Shown here: positions 1-13,800 of the stretch, piece after piece
How the letters are laid out: each line of letters starts with the position of its first letter
Numbering within the stretch: the first letter of the stretch is position 1
Assembly (NCBI GenBank): GCA_025084515.1
Contig: JAJAGP010000886.1
Location: forward strand, 186,001-250,000
Direction: 5' to 3'
Length of the DNA stretch: 64,000 bases
From: Ancistrus triradiatus
Taxonomy: Eukaryota; Chordata; Actinopteri; Siluriformes; Loricariidae
Position numbers and translations under genes: made by a program
The notes under the pieces: model-generated
What the model was told of the DNA's origin: nothing
The model's database searches: none
Seen by the model: only the letters and a program-made list of their open reading frames with translations

Positions 1-1840
1 GTCACATTTTAGTCTCTGGAAAGTAACCACCATATAGGAGAGAGAGACAGAGGAAAGGTTATCTCAGACGTGCACTGTGAGAGAGGGACGGTCATGAAGC
101 GTAAAGCATGCAGCTCAAGGGCGGAAAAGTGTTAGAGGTACAGAATTAGCCTTTATTACCATGCTGGATCTGGATAATGAATGAAATGATTTGCAGAGAT
201 TATGAACAAACCGACATGACATAAACAAGCACCATGCACGGTGAGGCAGGCTGCTGCTGTTGGTGAGGGATGGAGATCAAAAGATGACAACGCAAGAACA
301 GAAACGAAAGTGGAAATAACTTCAGGGCTTGCTCAGACTTCTTGACGTTTCGTAAAAACTCGCGTCTACGTCACACATACCAAAGTCACATGACCTGCTA
401 GAAGTCATTTTAGCTTTGAGGTTCTAGGACATCTACAGGACATCTACAGGACACCCACTCCCACCCAGGGACAATTTAGTATAGCCAGTTCACCTACTTT
501 CGTGACTTGGAGAACATGCCAAACAATACAGACCCTAAACAGTGTCGAGCGTTCAACTTTTTCCCAAGCGAAAAAGCACTACAAGCAGATAAAATGTCCC
601 AAGGTGAGACGATTTTTATTAAACTCCTGCAGATTTGCATCGCTGTACTGCATTATGGCAGCTTCAGGAAGAAAGCTGTGATCTCTATGAAACAAATTAT
701 TTAGACAAAGAGTAAGAAAAAGCCCTCCCGTACCATATGGGTAAAGAAATAAAATGGATTGATGAATGGATAAATGGATGGATGGATGGAGCGGATTAAA
801 TGAGCGAAGCTCTCGCCTGGCGCGACGGACAGGCCTGCGATGGGTTCATGGATCGGAGGTGGCTCGTGCACGGCATGAGTTGATCTGGTTTTGTTTTGAT
901 TGTTTTTCATGGGGTTAAGAAGCAGGGAAGGGATGTGGAAAAACTAAAAACTACCAAAGCTCTACCGCGTTATGCTCTAAGGCTAGGATGCAAACAAACA
1001 GAGGGAGTGAGGGAGGGATTGAAGGCTGAGGGCTCGGCTGGGCCGCGAGCTCAACACATACGTGCTGTGTTCGCCACCGAGGGACGTATACCTCTGAATA
1101 CAAGGGTTCGAGAACCGTCGGGCCTGACGCATCTGCAAACAACATAGCGCACAGCTTGATTAGGAGACAGAGAGACAGAGGGCAAACATTACCAGAATCC
1201 AGGCTCCGTTTGGTGCTACATTACAGGACTAGTGCGGATTTACAAGTGAGGGCCTGCATCCCAAATCGCACCATGTCACAGGTGTCAAACACCACAGAGG
1301 ATAATTTGGGACACAGCCATGTAGCGTTCAGTTAGTATTCTGGCTGCAAATTAGAGCTGTCAAAATAAAACATGCATTCGAACGTCAAACCTTCATGACT
1401 GAATAATCACAATCCGCTCCTATTTCCTAATGGCTTGGACCATAAATAAAAGCATGTATATATAACTATATAACTGTATATCCATGTATGGGATCAGGGT
1501 GTTCTAACTATAATGAAATAATTTGACTAATGTGGGTGATCAGCACTGAAACGGTTTGAATAACCGTGAATAACACATGAACAGTCATGAACATGCCGAC
1601 TTCGCTCATCCATAATCGGAATGATAGACGCGAGAAATTTATTCAGAATAAATAAATTCCTCTGTGCATTCTCAGACAACGTGATACACATGACACCATG
1701 AAGAGCAAAACTAATGAATATCAACAAAGGACTGAAATGACGGTGAGACGTTCTGCTTCCTGTTTGGGACTGAAGCAGGTGCGGACAGATTTCGGGTTCA
1801 GGAGGTGTATGAGGAGATGAGAGGAGGATAAAGTACATAC
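1..1840. other. Sequence left of the last visible PLEKHA1 exon
   Basis: This should contain PLEKHA1 intron and possibly its 3' exons. No exon with a recognisable PLEKHA1 tail was found. The only structured feature is the TGGA microsatellite. Confidence 0.5.
754..791. repeat. (TGGA)n-type microsatellite
   Basis: Degenerate GGATTGATGAATGGATAAAT followed by four GGAT-type units. Confidence 0.8.
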
Positions 1841-4800
1841 TGAAGCAGCAGAGCGACCGGGGCCTCGCTGAGCTACTATCGCTCCAGAGATCGCCTTAAT
1901 CCAGCTGTGCATGTCCTCTGGACTGTCGGTCTGATATAGAGAGAGAGAGAGAAAATAATGACTTTCTAATTTCATATGACAACTGTCGTAATAATTTGTC
2001 AATGACTTTAATAAGGCTAAAAAAGAACCACATTTGAAAAACCTATGTACTATGACTTTTTTTTAATAATCCACTTTTTCTTTTATTAGATTCCAAAACA
2101 TCACCACAAACACAGATGTCTCACGATCTTTTAAACCCCATTACCCCCCTACCCTTATTCCCCCAACTCATACAGGACGCAAAATCCAATGTAAAACCGT
2201 ACCAAAGTACAATATGTTATAATAATAATAACAAAAATAAAAGAGATAATACTAAATTAACAGCAGCAGATAAATTTAAAACAATCGACAAGTTTCATAT
2301 TGGCACACCATAATTAAACAACGATTAATAAACTGTAACAGCAACACTTTATTCATTTTAAATAAATAAATTACGTTCACTTTTATAGCACTTAATGAAT
2401 TCATATAAAAAAATTTTTTTTTTATCACTTATGTTTATAGTACTTATAAAACAGAAATTAATTAAAAATATAAAAATTTTAAATGCTGTAATTACTTTCA
2501 CTTACCATAACATTTAAAATAAATCCAAATTAATTTTAAATATTAATTCATTTAAAATTAATAATTTAGTTACTTTCATTCTTTATAACACTTAAAAATA
2601 TAAATTTGTTTTAAATAAACATAACTTTCACTACCTAATGTTTAAAAATAAATAATACAAATGAATTTTAAAACAAATAATTCATTTTAGATAAATAATA
2701 AGAACTTTCACTACTAGAACACTTAAAATAATAATAACAAATCAGTTTAAAATATTAATTCATTTCAGATAAAAGAATTAATACTACTACTTACCAAAAA
2801 CGTAATATTAATAATTATCATAAATAGTATTTTCTTTTTGACTTAAAAAAAAAAAAAAAAAAAGTCATAACAGTAAATTATATTTATACCTAAAAATCAC
2901 TAAGTCATGATTTAAAAAAAGTAATCAATGACCTTTTTATTTTTTACACCTTGTCCTGTACAAAGCATACATCCTCTAACCTGAATGTAGAAGGTTCTCG
3001 AGGTAGTGACGAGTTCGAAGAGGTTATCCCTCATCATCAAATCACTGAAACACAAACAGAACTCATGTGTCTTTTTCATATTTAGATGCTGTTTCCGTGG
3101 CCAAATACATGACATAAAATGCACCTTATGACTTGCGCGCGTGCGCACACACACACACACACACGGCGGCACTGACCTCTGCTTACACTCCTGGACTTTA
3201 TTAACCTCTTTCAGAGGAATAACCCGCAGAGGCTCTCTCTCCTAAAAACAGAAAGAGAGAGAGACATGAAGGAGGTCTATAAATACACACTTTGGGTGTG
3301 TGACACATAGGCAGGTCATGAATATGAAAATACACACTAACACACACAGGACATTGCTGCTGTATAAGACTATGTAGGGATGACATCATTATATTACACA
3401 ACCCGCACCAAAGGCCATCATTATCAGGTCTGAATAGTGTTTTACTGACACTGCTGTGTGCTGTGTGATCTAGTACATGACAAAAGCATCCTGCCTTCCC
3501 ACATCCTCAAAGTCCCTCAAAAAACAAACACACGCGCACACACACGCACCTCACAGAGCTACGCATCACTGTGCACGTCCTAACCAGCCTCCTGCAGCCA
3601 TTACTCAGAGAAAGACCATCCATCCTGTATTAAATATGAAGCTGACTTCATGTTCATGTGGAACTATGCAGATACACTCCGAGAGATTTACTGCACCCCA
3701 GCGTCACCACCAATACCACATACACATGCCTGATCAGGGCAAACTGTAAACACAACACTTTCAATTTCAACAAAGAACACAATTGCTCATGTAAACCCAT
3801 AATACAGATTCTAAAGCTGAGCTCTTTTCATTTAGAAAATCTGCAGTCGCCTCTGGCGTGCTCGTTTGCAGTCTAGACTCGGCTTTTGTAAAGCTGCCTA
3901 TTGTCAAGAGCGCTACATAAATAAATTGAAATAAGTACACAGGCCTGGGCGTCTGGAGCTGTGAGGTGACAGCGCTGAGACCGTGTCGCCTATTATGCAA
4001 ATTCCCATTATCCAAATTGTATCTATAACACATTTCAATCCACTAATGAATGGTGATGGAGAAAATAACGGTAAAAGATGGCAACAGATTGATATGAGTT
4101 TAACGGACGATGCATTTTCTGTTTCAAGTCACTCAGTAGCCCCAGTTTATGTATTAAAGCAAAGTTTCTCTTTTTTTGAATATCAGCCTTGTGAGTGCAG
4201 GTATGGGGCGATGCCGATTTCTCACAAATGGTATTGATCAGCCCGAGTAATTGGAAATCTAACTACTACCACACTTTAGAGCTATGTGCTAAAGATTGTT
4301 TTAATTTTCTACTGTAGCATTAGAGAGAGACGGAACACCAAGTTTGGAGAATAACAGGCGGTAGGGGGTCCCAATTCAAAAGCTCTGACAGCACTGATAT
4401 TAAATACATTGGAACCTCAAATACTAATGCTTCTTAATTCAAAACGCTTTGATGGTCAAACAATGTATCTGAACCCAAGATTGAAGAAAAAATCCAACTT
4501 GTATGTGCATGACCCAGTCTCAGGGTCATGGAACCAATTAGTTTGACTTCCGAGGGTTCCACAAGATTTACACGGAACCATAATAGTGACTGCATAGAAC
4601 AAAGAATTAGGCTCCCGTTCTTCAAATATTTCATATTCTGAAATGAAGTACTCCGCTTACGGGGTTTGTCTTAGTTTAACATTACCCAAATATTGCCTGT
4701 CACACACCGTGTTCCTGTGTTTATTTAGTGAATCTGACCACAGCAGTAATCTTACCTGCTGATCTACAGCTTCATGCAAGTTTGGTCCAATTTCTTTGGA

Positions 4801-7800
4801 ATTTTAAATGAAAAGACCAAATCAATGAGTTCCACAGCTTGCAAAGCACTGAGAAATCTTTCACTTGACTTTGGGGGGAAAAAACAAAAGCACACTAACA
4901 TTAAGGTACTAAAATGAACAAAATCTTCTCCCGCAGCATCTCTAACCACACCAGCGATCGGTAACTGATATCTTACGATCCACAAGCTGGTGCTTTGAGC
5001 TGCTGCTGCCGGAACACGAACCAAGAGGAATGGAATCCTCCATACACTCGTACTGCTGGTACCACACACAGAGACAGACAGATAGACAGACAGAACAGTC
5101 ACATACACACACGCTTGTAAACCTTAGATTGGCCGTAACCCACCCGATAGAGATCAAAACACACAACACCGTGTCACGATCTTAATACAGGACAGTCGTA
5201 AAGCTCGCTCTCCTTTTTGAGCAAGCCTAACACTCAGCGGCTCGTCTAATAAATGTTACAGGTCCATGTTTTGGTCAGCCTGAATCCATTTTATCTGAAC
5301 AGACCTGCTCTCTGATCAGGGCCGTGTTTCTCACCTCGAATATCCAAAAACAGTCACCGATGCCCATGCGATCCTCATCAGATAGAGCAAAGACACGATG
5401 ATGCGGTTCTTTAAAAAAAAAAAAAAAAAAAAAAAAATCTTTGTCCCGAGACAACGGAGATAAGGAACGTAATGGTGAGATGACGTAGAGGAAGCTGGGA
5501 CTAGAAAGCAGAACGGGGTTTGAGATGTTCATACCTACCTGCCCAGTCCTGACCGGTCCATCATATGCACCAGGCAGTCATATGTCCTCAAAACGTCTTC
5601 AAAGACTTTGCCCTTCAAATAATAATGGTGTTATCCAACTCTCTGAAGAAGACGGCGTTCTGAACCGCCTTCTTATCTCAAACCACACACACTTTGTTTG
5701 CACAGGGGTTATCATGAGGTACAGTTTGTACTAGGCAAAAACGTCAAGTCCTGTGTTACCAAACGTACGGGTACGCGCCCATCTCCTAAAAGGTCGGTTT
5801 GCTTTTAACATCCGAGGTCTCGAGATTATAACAGGTAGAGAGAAAAAATTCTCAACACAATCGACGTCTGGAATGACAAAACTAGTACGAGAGGGACCGC
5901 CGGGCTGGGCTACACCTGTTGACAAAAAGAGGAATCGGGCAGTCTCTTGACGCATGTTACTGTGTTACTCTCTTCTTACTTTAAAATCGATAAAGCATTT
6001 CCCGGTTTTATAACCGATACAAAGATAAGAATGGCTGCACTGTTTCAAATGTTTTCATATGAAACCAAATTTGCACTAGCACACCTGCTTTCAGTCAGGG
6101 GACACACCCATATCAGGTAACCGGAGACAGATCTGTTTAAGTACTAAGTTTTAAGACAACCAAGACGTTTAGTCCTGTGCTTCCGGATCTAAGTTTCACT
6201 CACCAGGTCTGACTTGAAATAACTAATGGTGTGTACGCTAACATGAAGTATCTTTCTTCCAGTTCTCCTCTGCGCCAGAAAACAACATTGAGAGCCTCAC
6301 TTTTTGGCCAATTGTAATCATCGACCCCTAACATTGTGGTTTAAAAGTTTTGGGCTGACTGGTGTACAGGTCTTACAACGTCACCGTGATTTTCACACAT
6401 ATGGTAAGAAAAGCTGTAAATTTGAATGCTTCTTCATGCGAACAACTCCGACATGGTCGAAGGACCGGTAAGATTTTTTTTTTTTGTCGCAAATAGAACA
6501 AATATCCCCAAAATCGGCAACCTAAATGAACACTTAAGTGGTATAAAGGTGCGATCTTCCAACCGCGATGCACGTAATCCAGTCCAGTCGGTGGCGATAA
6601 CGCACCAATACGATACGCCAATTGCCATAAAACCCAAAACACAGAAGAACTAGCATGCAATCACAGGCATATTATGAATATATTATATTATAACAAAAAC
6701 ACGTTCACCTCAATGGCTATAAAGTGTGAGGAAAAATTCAATCATTTTATGTCTTTATTAATTTTATGCACTATATTACATTCCTTTCAGGCTTTTAATC
6801 ATTAATTACATGAATATAGGTGTAAAAGCAATCAACTAGAGGTCGGGAATGGATTAATTTTCTCTTTTTTTCTATTTATGTTCCTTCTCATTGGGAGGTC
6901 GAACTGGTTTTGCCAGCTTCTTTAATTCAATTTTGCGTAAAATCCTAGTATTGTTCGTCGCATTAGCAGAAACTTTGCATCCTTCCTCCCTGAAGTGAAG
7001 AATAATTAAAGGATTACAGGTGGTGGAAGTCGGAACTCACCACAGCTCCTTGTTTGACGCAGAAGCCGGCCTTCACCACCGACTGGTCCTGGTTGGCGCG
7101 GCTCAGGTAGTAGGGCATCTGACCGTGGGGCTTCCTCAGCGCACCCCTTTCAGCCCCGTTCTGCCCTTCGCCTTTTTCCTGCTGCGCAAAAACACGCCAT
7201 GAGTTCTGCATTAACAGGGTGAATAGTGAAACGAGAAAACTATTCATCATTTCATCAGTTCAAGAATGTTTTGAAAATCATCATGGCACCGGGAAGTAAC
7301 AAACAGAAAGCAGCTCTTTCTGTACTGGACTGTACAGCACCATTCACCACCCACACAGAAACAACCTCTGACATGTCTGAAGGCCATTTTACTCACATTA
7401 TTCAGAGGAAAAAAATCCTTTAACCATCAAGCCTCATTTGTGGCATCTCCATTGGCTACTGGATTCTTAGCAACTGGGTTCAAACCACAAGCATAAAAGG
7501 AACAAGACTCAGATTGTCTGGGACACTCACAGAGCTCTTTTCACACTTAAAAGATACAAACCACTGGACCTCAAATATGAGCTCTGCTCAAAACAGTGAA
7601 TCAGAAGTGCATTATGACAGTAAACAGAGGTTCAATGCATGCATCGGAGGGTTTAGTGCTTAAATACGAGGTATTTAAATTACCCTTCCCGCTATCCAAA
7701 CCACTAACCCACTATAACAAAGCCATAAATGATAAGAAACCAAATCCTGAACCATGCGAGCAAAGGTGTGAGTCAAAGGTAACTGATACAGATGAGAGTT

Positions 7801-10800
7801 ATTAAGTAGTTTGTATCTACCTGCACCTCACACAAAGATTCATGATAAGATCAATTAGTGAAGAATCTCACTGAGACAGCATTTTTTTTGCGCTTACAGC
7901 AAACCAGATTTCATAGGAATTCACTCGAGAGGAAAACACAACACGACATGGCATACCACTTCAGTTACTTCCTTGTAAATCTTTCTTCAGTAGGCGTCTC
8001 GCATACAAAGACAGAAAGAGAGAGGCAGAGACAGAAGCTCTGTGGAGACAGAGCCTCATTTTCCAAGTATGAAAAATACTCTAATGTAAGACTAAAATAC
8101 ATCAAACAGCTCCAGAAAGCTCATCCCTAATTCTCCGGCGTGAGCAACAGTGAAAAACCAGGCAGTCTGTCAGGAGAGCAGCTCTGGCAGCTGAATACAT
8201 ATTTACCTGGCACACACACATGGGTTTGTCTTACTATACCTGTGAGGACTCTCCATTGACATGAATGACAATTAAGGATTAATGCAGCTGATTAATGCTA
8301 CACCTACAACTACACCTCACCTTAACCTCAGTAATCTAAAGCAAGTCGTTTGCTTCTTTTGTTTTTTTCAAAGAAAAGTTACATTTTTGTAAAAAAGAAG
8401 TAGTAAGACTGGAAAAACTGGTCCTCAACTAGGCAAAACCCAGGTTTTGTTTTTCTATCTTGTAAGGACATTTTGCCCTCAATATAGCAAGACCATAACC
8501 AACCTTTTTTTTAAACCAGTTAAATTTTAAATTGTGAAACTTGGTTGCTATGTTTGGGGTTCTAATTAACACATTAATCCAATTATTTATTATATACTTT
8601 TTTATTAACTTTAACTATTGTTAATAACTTTTCACTGTGATTGCCAATGAATTTGGCAACACAGTAACTGCTGTAAAAAAATAATATCTTCTGAATTTCA
8701 AAATTTTTTTATACACACACACTATTGTCTTATTACGCATAGTTTTAATATCTATATTTCTTTAATCTTCCAAATATCGTATTGTTTTACGTGATCATAG
8801 TTTATATTTTAATTATTAGCTTTCTTTAAACATTTTTTTTACTTAGCTTCTGTTTATTTAACAATTATTAGTCTATTAATTATGTAACCTTAATTTCACT
8901 GACATAACATCTAGGCTGTCCCAAGACAGGTTGGTTCGCTTTTTTGAGCCTTTGTCCTACCGAGGTGCTTCCTTGTATGTTTAGGGAGTTTTCCCTTTCC
9001 ACTGTTGCCATAGTTTGCTTTAACAAGATATTTTAATTTCAGATTTATTTTTATAGCACTTTTTTTTAAAATGGAGCCATTGGTCTCAAGCAGCTTTTAC
9101 TATTTTGATTAATCTTCTAAGAACATCTCAACTGAGCAAACTCCCTCCCAACTTTTATAAGGAAGAAACTTGGATCAGCTTGAACCCTGTGTGGGTCGTG
9201 ATGATGGGAACGCCTCCTATGATCTCAGTCTGTAACGAGACCTGCTTCATGGCTCCTAAAACCTCCACGCAGGCCTCGGCCGGTTTTGCCCGCTGTGCCG
9301 CCCACCTTGGCACCTGCAAACACAATCACAACAATGACGGTCCTGTTGTACAGCGGTGTAAAACAAAAAAAAAAAAAAAAAAAAAAAAAAAACATAATAA
9401 TAATAATAAAAAAGTATTGTCCGCCACTGATTGGTGGCAAGTTTCCTCCTACTTAGAAAGATAGAGAGGTCTGTTTATTTTCCATCATAGGTACACTTCA
9501 ACTATGAGAGACAACAGAGAAGAAAAATTCAGGAAAACACATGTAGGATTTTTAAAGAATTTACTTGTAAATCATGGGACAATAAGTATTTTTTCGTCAC
9601 CCACAAACAAGCAGATTTTTGGCTCTCCTCATACATGTAAATTTCTTCTTTCAGAAGCTCTTCTGTCCTCCACTTGTCGTTATCTGTTATAAAAGACACC
9701 TGTCCCAGCTCAAACAGTCAGACTCCAAACCAGACCAAGAGCTGTCGACGGACACCAGGACAAATATTGTAGAGTCTGCACCGGCTGGAAGAGTGAATCT
9801 ACATAGGCAAGCAGGTTGGGTGTGAATAAATCAACTTGGAGCAATGTAAAGACATGGAAGCCCTCAAGACCACTGATAATCTCCCCTCGATCTTGGGCTC
9901 CATGCAGATCTCATCTCATGTGGTCAAAATATCATGAATAACGGTGAGCAAAATCCCAGAACTACACGAACGGAGGGACCTGATGAATGTCCTGGCAGAG
10001 AGCGGGCCAAAGAAACAAGGCTAACCAATCAGTACACACTAACGGCCCAAATGGACTCAGATCCGCAGTGCCCAGGCGTGTCCCCTGCTTAAGAAGCCAG
10101 TTCCTTGTCCAGAACCGGTCTGAAGTTGCCAGAAGCATATGGATATCCAGAAGAGGACTGGGAGAATATCATGGTGGTTCAGATGAAACCAAATAGAAAC
10201 GTTTTTTGGGTAAAACTCAACTCGTCGTGATTGAATGCGGAGTTGCATCCCAAGACACACCATCCTTCTTTGTCCTAGAAGCAGGTGGTGGAAACAACAT
10301 CAATGCTTTTCATGTTTTTCTGCAGAGCGGACAGGACGACTGATCCGTGTTAAGGGAAGAATGAACGGGGCCATGTATCGTGAGATTTTAAGCCAAAACC
10401 TCCTTCCATCAGTGAGAGCATTGAAGATTGAACATGGCTGGGTCTTCCAGCATGACAATGATCCCAAACACACTGCTCGGGCAACGAAGGAGTGGCTCCG
10501 TATAAAGCATTTCAAAGTCTTGGAGTGGCCTAGCCAGTCTCCAGATCTCAACCCCATAGAAAATGTGTGGAGGGAGTTGAAAGTCCGTGTTGCCCCAAAA
10601 CATCACTGCTCTAGAGGAGATCTGCATGGAGGAATGGGCCAAAATACCTGCTACAGTGTGTGCCAACCTGGTGAAGACTTACAGGAAACGTTTGACCTCT
10701 GTCACTGCCAACAAAGGTTATGTTACAAAGTCCTGAGTAGAACTTTCGTTATTGACCAAATACTTATTTTCCACCATAATTTACAATTAAATTCTTAAAA

Positions 10801-13800
10801 AATCCTACAATGTGATTTCCTGGTTTTTTTTCCTCATTTTGTCTCTCATAGTTGAAGTGTACCTATGATGAAAATTACAGCCCTCTCTCATCAAAGTAGG
10901 AGAACTTGCACAATCAGTGGCCGACTAAATACTTTTTTGCCCCCTGCAAAGCAGGAAGATCCGACATCGAGAAATGTTGCTCACGTGAGACCTGCAGAGC
11001 TTCATACCATCCCCTAATTACACAGGCATGCTTTACTTTAAATGACAAAGGAGTGCACAGGAAAGGACTGAAAATGACAGAAACATGACTCAAACAGCAA
11101 AACCTAAACCACACAAACACACTTAAAACTAACAACAATGTGTAAAAGTATTTGCTGTATATAGTTTCTATTTATAAGCCTATTAACTGATCTGTTAGCA
11201 CTGGCTTTACCCTGAGCTGAGCTCTACAAGGAAATTACAGGCCCATTTATGAACTGTGTTTATGGGGCGGTGTGTGTATGAACCCAGAGGGACAGAGTGG
11301 AAGTTTACAAGAGCTTGTGTGTGTGTGTGTGTGTGAGTGAAAAAGCTGCAGAAGAGTCGCAGTACAGGAGTAACTCAGCTGCTTTTGCTTTCCTTCTGTA
11401 CAGTAAGCACTGGGTGTTTCATAAGGGCTAGTGGTGCACGGCTGTACCCCGTCTGTGGAGGGGGTTTGGAAACATCTGTTGTCAAAGTTGCCAAGGGAAA
11501 GCCCAAAACTACAGGACTATTAAGGACAATTCTCTTTCTGTTTTTGGTTTGTTTCTGAACTCTGGATTTCTGTGGGCCACATTTCACCGATTTATAGATT
11601 TTGGTATCTAATGGGTCATGAACCAACATTTGAGCCACCGAAAAAGGGGAACGTCAGGATGGGCCATAAAGCAGAGAATCCTTGAAATTTCTTCACTTGA
11701 ACAATTAGATCCGTTTGAAATATGTTATATCGCCAAATCTGAACAAAAATTCTGAACATGGGCACCCTAACTCAATAAACACTCAAGGTGCAAACTTCCA
11801 AAGACGATGCACGTAATCCAGTCAAAAAGCAAACAAAAAGCACTTTGTGTGACAAGACCAATAATTTACACCAAACAATACGCCTGCAATTAAATTTTAT
11901 ACACGTCTGAACAAACTATTTTAAAATAAAAACAAACAAACAAACATTTAAGTGATTTTATAATGTCTTGTGTTTAAACAATATGTTTTTTTTTTCTTTT
12001 CAGTAAGAAAAAAAATACACATTTAAGCTATTTAATTGACACAATGGTGAAAAACGTGGGAAATTTTTTTTTATGAAAAACTGAAAAGCCATATTCCATA
12101 TTCGGCACATTTCATTTTGGTGCGTCCATATTACTATTGGAACACAACCGAACCCTAACAGAACCCTAACATTTCTGAGAAACAGAAGCCGCTGTTTTGG
12201 CACACATTCCAATTTTGACCACTACAGCCTCGGTGGAGACTCACCGGTCAGCGAAGCGGAGTGAACGCATTCCTCTTATCCCAAAAATCAATTTGGCTGA
12301 TTTTCCCTTTACGCTGACTGTTCATTTCACATTAAGCCATGATAAAATCACCAGAAAAATGACATCTGAAAACAGGACCTGAAGCAGATTTTGACCATGT
12401 GCTCAGTGAGGGAAATCAAGAAGAAAAAAAATCTATCATGGATTTGTAACCACATCGTGCAGCAACACGCTTAATAAATTCCAACCTGTGCAAACAAAGG
12501 CCGAGGGAAGGGTTCTGTGTCGATTCCCAGTCCCATTATTTATACGGCTATTAGAGAAGAACATGGCCATCAGATCATCAGGACATTACTAATAGGAAAC
12601 AGAAGAGATCTTCACTAATCAATCCTGCACACAGCTGCTCGATGAACTGGATGGAGGCTGCACTATAAAAATCAATCTGCTGCTGCCAGAGCCCGCTCGG
12701 TGCCACCACAGTCACCGTGGCACTAATGGGGCAGTTTTACAGAAGAGCATAATCTTGTATTTGGAATCTGAGCAAGTCTGAAATTTGTATAAATGTGTCT
12801 TATGATAGCTTTAAATATTTATTTAAATACTTAATATATTTATTTAAATTTGCTTAATTAAATTATAATATTATTAAATGCTTCAATCATTTATTTCTGA
12901 CTTTATTTTATTAAATAGTTAACATGTACAGTAATAGCTAATACATAAATACATATAACAGATGAATTACACTGTTAAATACGTATTTATTATATTTGAT
13001 CATAAAATATAGATTATATAATTATGTATTGAATATATTTTTTATATAATACAATATAATAAATACTTAATACTTTAAATACTATTTACTGAATACTATT
13101 CAAATACTAAATACTATTTAAATCTATTTACTTTTTACTTTGCTTTATTAAACAGTTGACATGTACCATTTAATTTGAGAAATAAATACATATTTAAATT
13201 AATCTGCAATATATATATTCATTTTTAAAATAATGACTTATGATATTTTATTATAACAAAATATTGACTATGAAATCCATTTACTTTATTATAAAATACA
13301 CTATAATTATATTTATAAATATTTTTATTATTAATTAAATACATATTATTTAAATATTTAATTATATATTCAGAACCTACATTCAGACGGGTCTACATGC
13401 AATTTTTTTTTCTTAATAAAATGGTATATTGAATTAGTACATTATTATAGTTATTATTATAAATTATTAACAACAACAAATCCAAAATACTACAATACAA
13501 ATGCAAGTATAAGCTTTCAAAGTTAACTATACTATAATTTGTTATAACTTTTGCTGCTCAGACGGTCTACAAAAAGGTCAGACTCAGGCCGTTAGCCAGT
13601 GACTTCAATCGGTCTGATAATCAGTGAGGGACGATGGCCAATCAGATGCCGATGATGCTTGGTGAGACTCACTGTGATTTTAGTGGCGTTGTTGAGCACG
13701 GCCACCCATTCCACCAGGTCCTGCTTATCGTTGGCCTGCAGGTAGAATTTCCTCATTCCTGCGTTGATGACTGCAGGATGGAAGGAGGGAAGGACACACA

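Noticed and set aside
4942..5169. A missing PLEKHA1 PH2 exon in this interval
   Set aside because: No PH-like strand pattern was found. The PH2 exons were instead located at 6269-6204 and 3241-3177 with matching phases.
10235..10798. A 187-codon open frame that could be called a gene
   Set aside because: Its sequence is the DDE half of a Tc1 transposase inside clear TIRs. The N-terminal half is frameshifted, so it is a relic, not a host gene.
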